Positions 8,255-17,878 of a DNA stretch of 64,000 bases are shown one piece after another. The translations under genes were made by a program, and so were the position numbers. Origin of the DNA: an uncultured Bacteroidales bacterium (GTDB lineage: Bacteria; Bacteroidota; Bacteroidia; Bacteroidales; F082); NCBI GenBank assembly GCA_905234275.1, contig CAJOHD010000006.1, positions 1 to 64,000 on the forward strand. The letters are read 5' to 3'. The notes under the pieces were generated by a model. It worked only from the letters and a program-made list of their open reading frames with translations. It ran no database searches and was not told where the DNA came from. How positions within the stretch are numbered: position 1 is the first letter of the stretch; every line of letters starts with the position of its first letter.

Positions 8255-8989
8255 TTATATGTCTTGTGACTCCTCTTCCATTTGGTGCCAGGTTTTTTCT
8301 GCTGCCAGCTGTTCGGCGCCTTTTATAGAGAAATCAATTGCCTGACCGTATTCTTTTTCATCAATTATCACTTGGATGACATACTGTCGTTCGAAGCCTT
8401 CTCCTTTGACACCAACGTGTTTAAACTCCACATGATGTTTTTCTTTCTGCGACCATTCGAGGAGTTTGCTCTTATAATTAACATCGTTTTTCTCAAGATC
8501 TTCAATGTCAAGATGCATCAAAATGACATTGTTGACTATGATTTTATAGGTGTAATTATAGCCTCTGTCGAGGAAAAGAGCTCCTGTGAAAGCCTCAAAA
8601 GCATTGCCTCCTATTGAGCGGAATTGTGCATGTCTGTCGTGCGATTTCGCATACATAACCATCTGGTCGAACCCCAATTTCATCGACAGTTTGTTCAACG
8701 AAGCACGGCTTACTATTTTTGAGCGCATCTCGGTAAGAAAACCCTCTTGTTTAGTAGGATATTTCTTGAAAAGATACTCTCCTACAATGGTGCTGAGAAC
8801 CGTATCACCGAGATATTCGAGTCGTTCGTTGCTTATGGTTATGCCGTTTAACTTCTTGCTGCCCACCGACTTATGTGTAAATGCAAGCTGATAAAGGGTA
8901 ATATTGTGCGGATAAAATCCGAACACATTATGTATATATCTAGCCAAATCTTTTTCAGCCTTGTTGTGATAACGAAAAAGACTTAACAT
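8255..8989 (-). CDS. rnc: Ribonuclease III
   Basis: A double-strand-specific RNase that processes rRNA and other structured RNAs. The 244 residues hold the catalytic signature ISNERLEYLGDTVLS at about 50-65, a second acidic motif NAFEAFTGALFLD at about 130-142, and a double-stranded RNA-binding domain (DVNYKSKLLEWSQ onward). The second motif has Asn where many RNases III have Asp; I recall this variant in other Bacteroidota sequences, so it need not mean loss of activity. The gene follows fabF with a 2-nt gap and belongs to the acpP-fabF-rnc operon. Confidence 0.95.
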   Translation of the reverse strand: MLSLFRYHNKAEKDLARYIHNVFGFYPHNITLYQLAFTHKSVGSKKLNGITISNERLEYLGDTVLSTIVGEYLFKKYPTKQEGFLTEMRSKIVSRASLNKLSMKLGFDQMVMYAKSHDRHAQFRSIGGNAFEAFTGALFLDRGYNYTYKIIVNNVILMHLDIEDLEKNDVNYKSKLLEWSQKEKHHVEFKHVGVKGEGFERQYVIQVIIDEKEYGQAIDFSIKGAEQLAAEKTWHQMEEESQDI

Positions 8990-8991
8990 TG

Positions 8992-10239
8992 TTAAAATTT
9001 CTTGAAGATAATACTTGCATTGTGTCCACCGAATCCGAAAGCGTTGCTGAGAGCGTAGTTGACGGTTCTTTTCTTTGCTTTCCAGAATGTGAAATCGATT
9101 TTAGGATCGATGTTCGGATCGTCGGTGAAGTGGTTGATAGTTGGAGGAACAATGTCGTTTTTGCATGCGAGTACTGTAGAAATAGCCTCTACTGCGCCTG
9201 CTCCTCCGAGGAGGTGACCAGTCATTGATTTGCCTGAGTTGATTGACATATCGTAGGTGTGTTCACCAAACACCGATTTGATGCCGAGAATCTCAGGTAT
9301 ATCGCCTGCTGGCGTTGATGTTCCGTGAGTGTTGATATGATCGATGACGTCAGGTGTTATGCCGGCTTCTCTCAGTGCGCGTTGCATGCTGAGCGCTGCA
9401 CCTTGTCCTTCCTGATGTGGCGCAGTGATATGATGAGCGTCGGCCGACTCACCGCAGCCTACAATTTCACCATAAATTTTAGCTCCACGTTTGATGGCGT
9501 GGTTGAGTTCTTCCAGCACCAGGCAGCCTCCACCTTCACCCATAACGAATCCGTCGCGGTCTGCATCGAACGGACGCGAGGCTGTTGTAGGGTCGTCATT
9601 ACGTGTCGAAAGGGCTTTCATAGCTTCGAAACCACCAACGCTGATTGGGCAAATCGGAGCTTCAGAACCACCTGCTATCATCACTTCGTTTCTACCGTAA
9701 TGGATATAACGGAAGGCGTTGATAATGGCGTTTGCCGATGAGGCGCAAGCTGAGACTGTGCAGTAGTTTGGACCTTGGAAACCGTATTTTATCGAGATAT
9801 TACCTGCTGCGAGGTCGGGAAGGAGTTTTGGGATTGTGAAAGGATTTACGCGAGGTGTCCCGTCGCCTCTTGCGTAGTCCACGTTTTCGAGGTAAAGACT
9901 TTCTATACCTCCGATACCAGATGCAAAGATAACACCGACTTCAGTGAAATCAGTGTTATCTCTGTTAATACCTGAATCTTGAATCGCTTCATCCGCCGAA
10001 ATCATGGCGAACTGTTCGAATAAGTCCAGTTTGCGTGCTTCTTTTCTATCGAAGTATTGCAACGGATCGAAATCTTTCACCTCGCATGCTATGCGTGATT
10101 TGAATTTCGAAGCGTCGAAACGTGTTATCATTCCGGCTCCGCCAACACCTTTACAAAGGCTATCCCAGTATTCTGAGATGTTTTTGCCGATTGGCGTAAT
10201 GGCACCTAAGCCTGTAATGACTACACGCTTGAACTCCAT
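8992..10239 (-). CDS. fabF: 3-oxoacyl-ACP synthase II
   Basis: Condensing enzyme of fatty acid elongation. The 415 residues carry the Cys-His-His triad: Cys in CTVSACASSANAI (about 163), His in INTHGTSTPAGD (about 303) and His in MTGHLLGGAGAVE (about 340). The glycine-rich ending NAFGFGGHNASIIF is diagnostic. It starts 2 nt after acpP, its substrate carrier, and is followed 2 nt later by rnc. This acpP-fabF-rnc order is widely conserved. Confidence 0.98.
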   Translation of the reverse strand: MEFKRVVITGLGAITPIGKNISEYWDSLCKGVGGAGMITRFDASKFKSRIACEVKDFDPLQYFDRKEARKLDLFEQFAMISADEAIQDSGINRDNTDFTEVGVIFASGIGGIESLYLENVDYARGDGTPRVNPFTIPKLLPDLAAGNISIKYGFQGPNYCTVSACASSANAIINAFRYIHYGRNEVMIAGGSEAPICPISVGGFEAMKALSTRNDDPTTASRPFDADRDGFVMGEGGGCLVLEELNHAIKRGAKIYGEIVGCGESADAHHITAPHQEGQGAALSMQRALREAGITPDVIDHINTHGTSTPAGDIPEILGIKSVFGEHTYDMSINSGKSMTGHLLGGAGAVEAISTVLACKNDIVPPTINHFTDDPNIDPKIDFTFWKAKKRTVNYALSNAFGFGGHNASIIFKKF

Positions 10240-10241
10240 GA

Positions 10242-10484
10242 TTATGCTTTGTGTTCTTCGATATATTTGATAGCGTCGCCGACTGTCTGGATGTTTTCTG
10301 TCTGATCGTCAGGAATTGATACGCCAAATTCTTTTTCGAAATCGAGGATCAACTCAACTGTGTCGAGAGAATCGGCACCTAAATCCTGTGTAAAGTTTGC
10401 TGTTTCAACAACTTCTGATGGATCAACACCTAATTTATCAACGATGATTGATACAACTTTTTCTTTAATTTCTGACATTTTCAA
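10242..10484 (-). CDS. acpP: Acyl carrier protein
   Basis: A small acidic carrier of 80 residues with the phosphopantetheine attachment serine in [12 protein letters not shown] (about residue 40). It shuttles growing acyl chains between Fab enzymes. The start may be at 10484 (MKMSEI) or 10478 (MSEI). A TAATTTTGC promoter-like box lies about 50 nt upstream on the minus strand. First gene of the acpP-fabF-rnc operon, divergent from polA. Confidence 0.97.
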   Translation of the reverse strand: MKMSEIKEKVVSIIVDKLGVDPSEVVETANFTQDLGADSLDTVELILDFEKEFGVSIPDDQTENIQTVGDAIKYIEEHKA

Positions 10485-10732
10485 TAATTTTTAATTAATA
10501 AATCTTTTTTCTGCTCTAAAGAAAAACTCCTGCAAAATTAAGGTTTTTTTTTGAACGGACAACAAAAAAAATGTCTTATTTAGCTGGTAAAAACGTAAAA
10601 TGTTGATTATCAATATATTTTAAAACACCTTTTTTGAAGAAAAATTTTTGACCTTTTTGAAATTTAATGATTTTTCAGATTTTTAACGGATTGTTGACAT
10701 TTTTTTGCTAATTTTACACCTTAATAATATTA

Positions 10733-13612
10733 ATGAAAATGATCACAAAAAATACAGAAAAAATCTTCCTTTTAGATGCCTATGCGTTGATTTACAGGGC
10801 GTTTTTCGCTTTGAATAAGAATCCGCGGATGACTTCAAAAGGACTGAATACTTCAGCGATAATCGGATTTTTAAACACACTTTATGAGGTTTTGAAGAAC
10901 GAAAAACCTTCACATATCGGTGTAGCTTTTGATGTGGGCGCCCCTACCCTGCGCACTGAAAACTTCTGCGATTACAAGGCAAACCGCGAGGAGATGCCGC
11001 CTGATTTGAGAGATTCGATACCTTATATTATAAAGATTATCAAAGGTTTCAACATCCCGATTTATGCCGCTGAAGGCTACGAAGCTGACGATGTGATTGG
11101 AACTTTGGCTAAAAAAGCCGAAAAAGCAGGATTTCTTACTTACATGATGACACCTGACAAGGACTTCGGGCAGCTGGTGAGCGACAATATCTTCATTTAC
11201 AAGCCTGCGAAGTTCAATGATCCGGCTACTATCATGGGACCGAAGGAAGTGTGCGAGAAATATGGCATAAATACTCCTACACAACTTATAGATATTCTTG
11301 GACTTTGGGGTGATGCAAGCGATAATATCCCGGGAATTCCTGGTGTTGGCGAGAAGACAGCTTCGAAGTTTGTGCAGGAATACGGCTCGCTTGAAGGTTT
11401 GCTTGAGCATACTGACGATTTGAAAGGCAAGATGAAGGAAAACGTGATTAATTTCGCGGACCAAGGCAGGATGTCGAAGATGCTCGCAACCATTAACACC
11501 GAAGCGCCTGTTGAGTTTGATGCTGAGGAACTGAAGGTGAAGCAGCCGAATTTGCCAGAGCTGCTTAAGATTTTTGAAGAGCTGGAGTTTAGGACGATGG
11601 CGAAGAGAATAGTTTCTGATTATAAGGCGTATATGTCATATGAGACCGATACGACCTATAAGAAGGAGCAGGAAACAAAGTTGGAAACAAAAAAAGTTTC
11701 AGCATCAAAAGAAGCGGCGCCAAAGGAACCGGATTTGTTTTCGGTGCTCTCAGAGGATTCGGAGACATCGGAATACTCGCTGTTTTCATCAAAGGCTTCC
11801 ACATCTTCAACAGCCCACGATTATAAGGTCGTGAAGACTGATGAGGAGCTCGATGACTTGCTGAAAGTGCTTGAAAAAGCTGAGGTTTTCGCGGTAGATA
11901 TAAAGACAAATGGAGGAGATTTCTCCACTTCGGTCGAAATGACGTTTGCGGTGAAAGCGCACGAAGCATACTCTTGTCATTTCGAGCGAAACGTAACGAA
12001 GTGGAGTGAAGTCGAGAAATCCTCTATGAACGGAAACAATCAAATAATTACGGAAAACAAGGATTTCTCCATTCCGCTACGCTCCAGTCGAAATGACAAA
12101 TTAATGCTGTTTGAAAAAATCTTTAATGATCCTTCAAAAACCATCATCGGGCATAATCTGAAATCGGTTATTGCAGTTTTGCGGAAGCATGGGATAGAGC
12201 TTAAAAACAAGCTCTTCGACACCATGATCGCGCATTATCTCATCGAGCCTGAGCAGAGGCACACCATGGATTACCTCGCTGACGTGTATCTGAACTACAC
12301 CATCACGAAAAATTCTGCTGAGAATGCCGATATCGCTTATCAATTGTATGAGAAATTCAAACCAATTCTCATTGAAAATCAGGTGGATAAGCTGTTTAAT
12401 GAGATTGAAATGCCGCTTGTTCCAGTGCTTGCCACAATGGAAGCTAATGGTGTAAAAATAGACAGCGACAACCTCAAGCAGATCAGCGAGCAGCAGGCGT
12501 TGGAGATTAAAGGCATTGAAAATCAGATATTTGAGGCGGCTGGAACGGAGTTTAACATCGCTTCGCCAAAACAGCTTGGTGAGGTTTTATTTGAGAAAAT
12601 GAAGATTAAAGCGCCTGCCAAGAAGACTAAAACAGGTCAGTATCCGACGGGCGAAGAGGTGCTTCAAAAGATTATCAACGTGCATCCGATTATTCAGCAA
12701 ATCCTTGATTATCGAGGACTTACAAAGCTTAAATCGACTTACGTGGACGCACTTCCGGCTCTGATAAGCAAAGAGGACGGACTGGTGCACACCTCTTATA
12801 ATCAAGCAGTTACAGCTACTGGACGTTTGAGTTCGACAAATCCAAATTTGCAGAATATTCCAGTTAGAACTGACAAAGGTCGTGAGATTCGAAAAGCTTT
12901 CGTACCACGTGACAAAAATCACATCCTTCTTGCGGCAGATTACTCGCAAATCGAACTTCGAATCATCACGCATCTGAGTGGCGACCCTGCGATGAGCGAG
13001 GCTTTCCGTGAGGGTTTGGACATCCACGCGGCAACTGCGGCTCGAGTTTACAAAGTGCCGATTGACCAAGTCACGAAAGACATGCGTCGTCACGCAAAAG
13101 CTGTGAATTTCGGTATTATCTATGGAATGTCTGCCTTCGGATTGGCTGAAAGACTGGGCATTTCACGCTCGGAAGCGGTATCGATTATTGAGAATTATTT
13201 CAAGGAATACGTTGGTATTCAACAATATATCAAAAACAACATTGAGTTTGCACGTCAGCATGGATATGTAGAAACTATGCTCGGAAGGCGCCGTTATCTG
13301 CGCGATATCAATGCTCATAACAGCGTTGTAAGGAATTTTGCTGAACGTAACGCAGTGAACGCTCCTATCCAGGGAAGCTCCGCCGACATGATAAAAATTG
13401 CAATGTCGAACATCTATAAAGCGATGAACGACAAGCAATTACAGTCAAAAATGATTCTTCAGGTGCACGACGAACTTGTTTTTGATGCGGTAAAAGATGA
13501 ATTAGATACATTAAAAGAATTAGTTAACGATAAAATGGTAAACGCGCTGCCGCTGAACATCCCGGTGGTTGTAGAATTGAACACGGGGACGAATTGGCTG
13601 GAAGCGCATTAA
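10733..13612 (+). CDS. polA: DNA polymerase I with a degenerate proofreading domain carrying repeat-derived sequence
   Basis: The 959 residues contain an N-terminal 5'-3' nuclease (YRAFFAL, YEADDVIGTLA, DNIPGIPGVGEKTA), a 3'-5' exonuclease-like region (about 370-560) and a family A polymerase. Polymerase motif A is DYSQIELR at 736-743, motif B RRHAKAVNFGIIYG at 785-798, motif C QVHDE at 910-914. The exonuclease residues are lost: the usual DxE is DIK at 389-391, and the Asp of the NLKxD motif is Val479. Residues about 394-404 and 415-455 are translated from copies of the dispersed GTCATT repeat, without breaking the frame. Polymerase and 5' nuclease should work; proofreading probably does not. 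Confidence 0.95.
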   Translation: MKMITKNTEKIFLLDAYALIYRAFFALNKNPRMTSKGLNTSAIIGFLNTLYEVLKNEKPSHIGVAFDVGAPTLRTENFCDYKANREEMPPDLRDSIPYIIKIIKGFNIPIYAAEGYEADDVIGTLAKKAEKAGFLTYMMTPDKDFGQLVSDNIFIYKPAKFNDPATIMGPKEVCEKYGINTPTQLIDILGLWGDASDNIPGIPGVGEKTASKFVQEYGSLEGLLEHTDDLKGKMKENVINFADQGRMSKMLATINTEAPVEFDAEELKVKQPNLPELLKIFEELEFRTMAKRIVSDYKAYMSYETDTTYKKEQETKLETKKVSASKEAAPKEPDLFSVLSEDSETSEYSLFSSKASTSSTAHDYKVVKTDEELDDLLKVLEKAEVFAVDIKTNGGDFSTSVEMTFAVKAHEAYSCHFERNVTKWSEVEKSSMNGNNQIITENKDFSIPLRSSRNDKLMLFEKIFNDPSKTIIGHNLKSVIAVLRKHGIELKNKLFDTMIAHYLIEPEQRHTMDYLADVYLNYTITKNSAENADIAYQLYEKFKPILIENQVDKLFNEIEMPLVPVLATMEANGVKIDSDNLKQISEQQALEIKGIENQIFEAAGTEFNIASPKQLGEVLFEKMKIKAPAKKTKTGQYPTGEEVLQKIINVHPIIQQILDYRGLTKLKSTYVDALPALISKEDGLVHTSYNQAVTATGRLSSTNPNLQNIPVRTDKGREIRKAFVPRDKNHILLAADYSQIELRIITHLSGDPAMSEAFREGLDIHAATAARVYKVPIDQVTKDMRRHAKAVNFGIIYGMSAFGLAERLGISRSEAVSIIENYFKEYVGIQQYIKNNIEFARQHGYVETMLGRRRYLRDINAHNSVVRNFAERNAVNAPIQGSSADMIKIAMSNIYKAMNDKQLQSKMILQVHDELVFDAVKDELDTLKELVNDKMVNALPLNIPVVVELNTGTNWLEAH
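11912..11943. repeat. Half copy of the GTCATT repeat inside polA
   Basis: GATTTCTCCACTTCGGTC followed by GAAATGAC is the right arm of the repeat family, translated in frame as GGDFSTSVEM. It lies just after the degenerate DIK motif of the exonuclease-like domain. Confidence 0.8.
11976..12097. repeat. Full-length GTCATT palindromic repeat inside polA
   Basis: The left arm (11976-12022) starts GTCATTTCGAGCGAAACG and ends GTCGAGAAATCC. The right arm (12061-12097) starts GGATTTCTCC and ends CAGTCGAAATGAC. A 38-nt spacer separates them. The whole 122 bp is read through in the polA frame as residues about 415-455. Confidence 0.9.
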
Positions 13613-13618
13613 GAGTTG

Positions 13619-13689
13619 TTAGTCTTTAGTCGTTAGTCTTTAGTGAAGGACGACGACTAAAGTCTAAAGACTAAAAACTAAAGACTAAA
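13619..13689. repeat. CTAAAGACT-type palindromic repeat between polA and yraN
   Basis: The left arm TTAGTCTTTAGTCGTTAGTC is mirrored by a right arm of ACTAAAGTCTAAAGACTAAA type, ending directly before the yraN ATG. A near-identical copy lies at 54349-54420. It can fold into a long AT-rich hairpin and may end polA transcripts. Confidence 0.8.
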
Positions 13690-14067
13690 ATGGCTGAACA
13701 CAATGATTTAGGCAGATTAGGCGAACAGCTCGCCCGTGACTTTCTGATTGCCAAGGGTTATCAGATTTTGGAACAGAACTGGAGCTGCGGTCACAAGGAG
13801 ATTGACATTATTGCGATGGATGGCAAAGAGCTTGTGATTGTGGAAGTGAAAACGCGTCGGGTGACGTTTCTTGTTGACCCCGAAGAGACCGTCGACAAAC
13901 TAAAGCAGCGTTTTTTGATTTGGGCAGCGGAGTCGTATGTTGAGCGCAACAACCTCGACGTTGACGTGCGTTTCGACATTGTGGCTATCGTGGTCGATAA
14001 AAATAACGAACATCGGATAGACCACATTGAAAATGCGTTCTACCCGATGTTAAGTCGTCGCAGATAA
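13690..14067 (+). CDS. YraN family endonuclease-like protein
   Basis: The 125-residue protein has the UPF0102/YraN pattern: an opening GRLGEQLARDFLIAKGYQIL, then EIDIIAMDGKELVIVEVKTR with the Asp, Glu and Lys of a nuclease-like core. The family resembles Holliday junction resolvases in fold, but its cellular role is unsettled. It begins right after the palindromic repeat that follows polA and converges on metG. Confidence 0.93.
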   Translation: MAEHNDLGRLGEQLARDFLIAKGYQILEQNWSCGHKEIDIIAMDGKELVIVEVKTRRVTFLVDPEETVDKLKQRFLIWAAESYVERNNLDVDVRFDIVAIVVDKNNEHRIDHIENAFYPMLSRRR

Positions 14068-14075
14068 TCAACAGA

Positions 14076-16130
14076 TTATCCCACGTTGCAGCCTGGTGCT
14101 ACCATCTTGCTCGGAGTGACCACGACCAAGCGGCCGTCTTTGTCCTCCGCCGAGAGTATCATGCCTTGACTTTCAACGCCTTTGAGCTTGCGTGGCTCGA
14201 AGTTGGCGATGAAGCAGACCTGCTTTCCGACCAGGACCTGTGGGTCTGGGTAATACTTGGCGATACCGCTCACGATAGTGCGTTTCTCCATGCCATCCTC
14301 AATGAGGAACTGCAACAGCTTGTCGGCTTTAGGCACTTTGGTGCATTCCAAAACGGTACCCACGCGAATGTCGACCTTCATGAAGTCGTCGAAACTCACA
14401 TTCGGTTTGACCTCATTAGGTTTCCAAGCGTTGAGCTCGTTCTGTTTCTTGGTGTCTTCCAGCTTCTTGATCTGTGCTTCAACCACGCTGTCTTCAATCT
14501 TTTCGAACAGCAACTCCGGCTGACCGATAACGTGACCTGCGTTGAGCAAAATCGTTGCGTCTGCCTGGTTCCAGCTTGTCACCTCGAGACCAATCATCTT
14601 CTGCAGTTTCTTTGCGCTGAACGGCAGGAACGGCTCGCTCAAAATAGCAAGTTTTGCTACTATTTGCAACGAAAGCGCCATCACTGTCTTGGTGCGCTCA
14701 GGGTCGGTCTTGAACTGCTTCCAAGGCTCGTTTTCGGTGAGATAACGGTTGCCCAAACGAGCAAGGTTCATCAGTTCGCTCACGCCTTCGCGGAACTTGT
14801 AGTTTTCGATGAGTTTGCCAATCTTTTCAGGATATTGGTTCATCTCGGCGATGACTTCGTTGTCGCGGTCGTTGAGGTTTTCCAAAGCCGGCACGGCACC
14901 TTCGTAATATTTGTGTGTCAGCACCAGGATACGGTTGACGAAGTTGCCGAAGATGGCGAGAAGCTCGTTATTGTTGCGGTCCTGATAGTCTTTCCAAGTG
15001 AAGTTGTTGTCCTTTGTCTCAGGAGCGTTAGCTGTCAAAACGTAGCGCAGGATATCTTGTTTTCCTGGGAATTCCTGCAGATATTCATGCAACCACACTG
15101 CCCAGTTGCGCGATGTCGAGATCTTGTCGTTTTCGAGGTTCAGGAACTCGTTTGCCGGTACGTTTTCAGGCACGATGTAGCCGTCGCCGTATGCCTTGAG
15201 CATGCAAGGGAAGATGATGCAGTGGAACACGATGTTGTCTTTTCCGATGAAATGCACCATCTTGGTGTCTTCCGATTTCCACCATTTCTCCCAGTTGTCG
15301 CCGCGTTTTTCGCATATTTCCTTGGTGTTTGAGATATATCCGATAGGAGCGTCGAACCAAACGTAGAGCACCTTGCCTTCGGCACCTTCAACAGGTACCG
15401 GCACGCCCCAGTCGAGGTCGCGGGTGACGGCACGAGGCTGCAGTCCGCCATCGAGCCAGCTCTTCACCTGACCGTAAACATTGATCTTCCACTCTTTATG
15501 TCCTTCAAGAATCCACTGGCGGAGCCATGTCTCGTACTGTTCGAGAGGCAGATACCAGTGTTTCGTCATCTTTTTCACCAACTTAGCGCCGCTGATTGCT
15601 GAATGTGGGTCGATGAGCTCTTCGGGGCTGAGTGTGCTGCCGCATTTCTCGCACTGGTCGCCGTAAGCACGGTCGTTGCCACATTTCGGGCAAGTGCCGA
15701 TGATGTAACGGTCGCTCAAGAACTTGTTGCGCTCAGGATCGAAAAACTGTTCGGTCTCCTTCTCGATGAACTTGCCTTCTTTGTAAAGCTTCTCGAAGAA
15801 CTCAGCCGCTGTTGCGTGATGAATCTTCGATGTCGTTCTCGAGTAGATATCATAGCTCATGCCGAAATCCTCGAACGATTTCTTAATCATCTCGTGGTAA
15901 CGGTCGACTATATCCTGAGGTGTGACGCCTTCTTTCTCAGCTTTGATGGTGACAGGCACTCCGTGTTCGTCGGAACCGCCAATAAACAGTACGTCTTCGC
16001 CTTTCATGCGGAGGTAGCGGACGTAGGTGTCGGCAGGGACGTAAACGCCGGCGAGGTGGCCGATGTGCACCGGGCCGTTGGCGTAAGGAAGCGCTGTGGT
16101 TATCAGATAACGTTTGAAATTCTTTTCCAT
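14076..16130 (-). CDS. metG: Methionyl-tRNA synthetase
   Basis: Charges tRNA-Met. The protein begins [19 protein letters not shown], with the HIGH-type motif PVHIGHLAG. It has a zinc knuckle [17 protein letters not shown], and a KMSKS equivalent reading KISTSR. The C-terminal 110 residues form the EMAP-like tRNA-binding domain ([20 protein letters not shown]). I start at the ATG at 16130. A longer frame from a TTG at 16154 would begin inside the minus-7 box (16152-16159), so it cannot be transcribed from that promoter. Length is about 684 residues, normal for the family. Confidence 0.97.
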   Translation of the reverse strand: MEKNFKRYLITTALPYANGPVHIGHLAGVYVPADTYVRYLRMKGEDVLFIGGSDEHGVPVTIKAEKEGVTPQDIVDRYHEMIKKSFEDFGMSYDIYSRTTSKIHHATAAEFFEKLYKEGKFIEKETEQFFDPERNKFLSDRYIIGTCPKCGNDRAYGDQCEKCGSTLSPEELIDPHSAISGAKLVKKMTKHWYLPLEQYETWLRQWILEGHKEWKINVYGQVKSWLDGGLQPRAVTRDLDWGVPVPVEGAEGKVLYVWFDAPIGYISNTKEICEKRGDNWEKWWKSEDTKMVHFIGKDNIVFHCIIFPCMLKAYGDGYIVPENVPANEFLNLENDKISTSRNWAVWLHEYLQEFPGKQDILRYVLTANAPETKDNNFTWKDYQDRNNNELLAIFGNFVNRILVLTHKYYEGAVPALENLNDRDNEVIAEMNQYPEKIGKLIENYKFREGVSELMNLARLGNRYLTENEPWKQFKTDPERTKTVMALSLQIVAKLAILSEPFLPFSAKKLQKMIGLEVTSWNQADATILLNAGHVIGQPELLFEKIEDSVVEAQIKKLEDTKKQNELNAWKPNEVKPNVSFDDFMKVDIRVGTVLECTKVPKADKLLQFLIEDGMEKRTIVSGIAKYYPDPQVLVGKQVCFIANFEPRKLKGVESQGMILSAEDKDGRLVVVTPSKMVAPGCNVG

Positions 16131-16151
16131 TTTCGCAAAATTTTCAAACTG

Positions 16152-16159
16152 CAAAAATA
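16152..16159 (-). promoter_or_regulatory. Minus-7 box of metG
   Basis: On the minus strand this reads TATTTTTG followed by CAG, 21 nt before the ATG at 16130. Its position decides the start codon. Confidence 0.6.
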
Positions 16160-16193
16160 GTATTTTTTATTGAAAAAATGGAATAGTTTTTTC

Positions 16194-16265
16194 CGAATAT
16201 GCAAAAACCAGTCTGGGCAATCTCTTCGAGATCACCGCAAGGCCTGATTTTTTGTATATTCTACA
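16194..16265. repeat. Hairpin repeat with variable tip, copy 1
   Basis: On the minus strand it starts GTAGAATATACAAAAAATCA and ends GGTTTTTGCATATTCGG; these ends pair. The centre forms the tip hairpin ATCTC-GAA-GAGAT. Copy 2 at 21908-21976 has the same outer arms but a different tip. The element lies 12 nt after the carboxypeptidase stop and may also help end that transcript. Confidence 0.8.
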
Positions 16266-16277
16266 AAAACTGGATTG

Positions 16278-17873
16278 TTATTCTTTCAAAAATTTCGTTG
16301 TTCGACTGCCAATAGTTATGAAATAAATGCCTTTTGGCAGATTTGAAAAATCAATTTGTTGCGATTCTGATTCAATCGTACCTGTCATCAGGATATGACC
16401 AGTTAGGTCGATGATTCGATATTCGGCTGGATATTGACAATCGCCAGAAACATAGTTTTCTTCCAATCCATAGGTTTTTGTAACCAGTTGGACATCATGA
16501 ACCAGAGTTTCGCGGTCGGCCACTGTCAGCGTGAAGGTTTTTGGGCGATATCCCTCGCAAGAAAATGTCACATCGTAGGTGCCGCCTTTGATAGGCCGAT
16601 GGTAGTCGCCTGCGGGCATGTGGCTGCTGACCTCCGAGCCGTGATGGTCGTGACCTTCAATGAATACTGTCGATTTCAAAGGTTCGCCGGTAATCGAGTC
16701 GGTGACGATGCCGTGAATCCCGAAAAGGCTTTGCTCCATGTAACACAGCATACTCTCGTGGTTATAAGTCCAGTACATCGGCATCTGCGACGGGTCGGGC
16801 GTGTGTGAGAACGAACACTCGATAGTCACCTCGCGGCACTGGGCGTAATAGTTCATGTAGTCTTGTCTGCTGCCATAGATAGGAAACCACACATAGCCGT
16901 TGACGATCCCGTTGTTGTAGTCGCTCATATATACCGGGTCGTGTTGATGTGTCAAGTCGGCATATTCGTGACACACCAACTGCCACCATGCATCGTCGGG
17001 GTGATGCGGCTGGTAGGTGTCCCAAGGATAGTTCATCACCTCGGCACCGCCATGATAGTTGGCAGCCATCGTAAAAGGATATTGCTCAGCCAGTTCCATC
17101 ATCCAAAGAGTTTCAGGCTGGTATTCGTAGCCATCGGGATGCGGACCGTTGTCGAAATCCGGATAGTTGCGGTTCAGGTCAACATCGTTGGCGTTGCGGC
17201 GTCTGGCGCCACTCACGGTGTTGTTTCCACCATAATAAGTTCCATCTGGATTGGTGCAAGGTGAAATGAAGATGTCGAGATTCTCTATCAGATTCAGAAT
17301 TCGCGGGTCGTTGCTGGTGCAAAACTCATCGATAAGCCGAAGCATCAGCATCATGCCAGTCAGCTCGTCGCCGTGCATGGTGGAGGTGTAAAGAAACTTC
17401 GGTTTGCCGTCCGGCTCGCCGTTGTTGATGCGGCAAAACATCAGCTTGCGTCCGCTTGCAAGAGTGCCCAGTTCCAAATAAGAGCATCTTTCGGGATAAT
17501 CATTGGCATAATGCTGCATCATATCCTGATACGCATCGTAGGTAGGATAAGCGTCCCAGTCGTAGGCTTCGCGGTTGGAGCCGTCCCACATGGCATAATC
17601 CTGCTCCATTGATGGAGGAGTGAGCAAAACTGGATGATAGCCTTTTGCCAAAAGCCGTTGATATTGCTCAGCGTTTGCGTAGCAAATCAGGTTTAGGCCA
17701 TCCAGCCTGTCGATGGAGCAGAGGTGTGTAAGCTGAGCGGCCTCTTCGGGTTGTTGAATCCCGATGGAGAAATAATATTCCCCACGTGCAGCCATCAGAG
17801 CCTCAAGGTCGGATTGGGCTTCAGCACATCCGAATATCCAGACGAGAACCAGCGAGAACAGTATTCGTTTCAT
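16278..17873 (-). CDS. T9SS-secreted M14 zinc carboxypeptidase
   Basis: The 531-residue protein has a signal peptide (first about 19 residues) and an M14 carboxypeptidase domain. Zinc ligands are His167 and Glu170 (HGDELTG) and His274 (NYHGG). An Arg in DLNRNYPDF lies near 236 and the catalytic Glu is probably E352 (VTIECSFSH). A carboxypeptidase regulatory-like domain follows (GIVTDSITGEPL, about 390-460), and then a T9SS sorting tail (PKGIYFITIG). It should act outside the cell or on its surface, trimming C-terminal residues from peptides. It is the last gene of an operon headed by a TPR regulator; 5 nt separate it from the gene before. Confidence 0.9.
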   Translation of the reverse strand: MKRILFSLVLVWIFGCAEAQSDLEALMAARGEYYFSIGIQQPEEAAQLTHLCSIDRLDGLNLICYANAEQYQRLLAKGYHPVLLTPPSMEQDYAMWDGSNREAYDWDAYPTYDAYQDMMQHYANDYPERCSYLELGTLASGRKLMFCRINNGEPDGKPKFLYTSTMHGDELTGMMLMLRLIDEFCTSNDPRILNLIENLDIFISPCTNPDGTYYGGNNTVSGARRRNANDVDLNRNYPDFDNGPHPDGYEYQPETLWMMELAEQYPFTMAANYHGGAEVMNYPWDTYQPHHPDDAWWQLVCHEYADLTHQHDPVYMSDYNNGIVNGYVWFPIYGSRQDYMNYYAQCREVTIECSFSHTPDPSQMPMYWTYNHESMLCYMEQSLFGIHGIVTDSITGEPLKSTVFIEGHDHHGSEVSSHMPAGDYHRPIKGGTYDVTFSCEGYRPKTFTLTVADRETLVHDVQLVTKTYGLEENYVSGDCQYPAEYRIIDLTGHILMTGTIESESQQIDFSNLPKGIYFITIGSRTTKFLKE

Positions 17874-17878
17874 GACGT

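Noticed and set aside
8255..8989. RNase III catalytically dead because of Asn in the second acidic motif
   Set aside because: As I recall, the same Asn occurs in other Bacteroidota RNases III and the other acidic residues are kept, so loss of activity is not supported.
14166..15332. 388-codon plus-strand frame opposite metG
   Set aside because: It is a shadow of metG, whose motifs are unmistakable. The plus frame has no recognisable domain.
16131..16154. Upstream TTG start of metG
   Set aside because: It lies inside the minus-7 box, so the codon would not be in the message. The same reasoning removes the TTG at 47550 for the DUF4175 gene.
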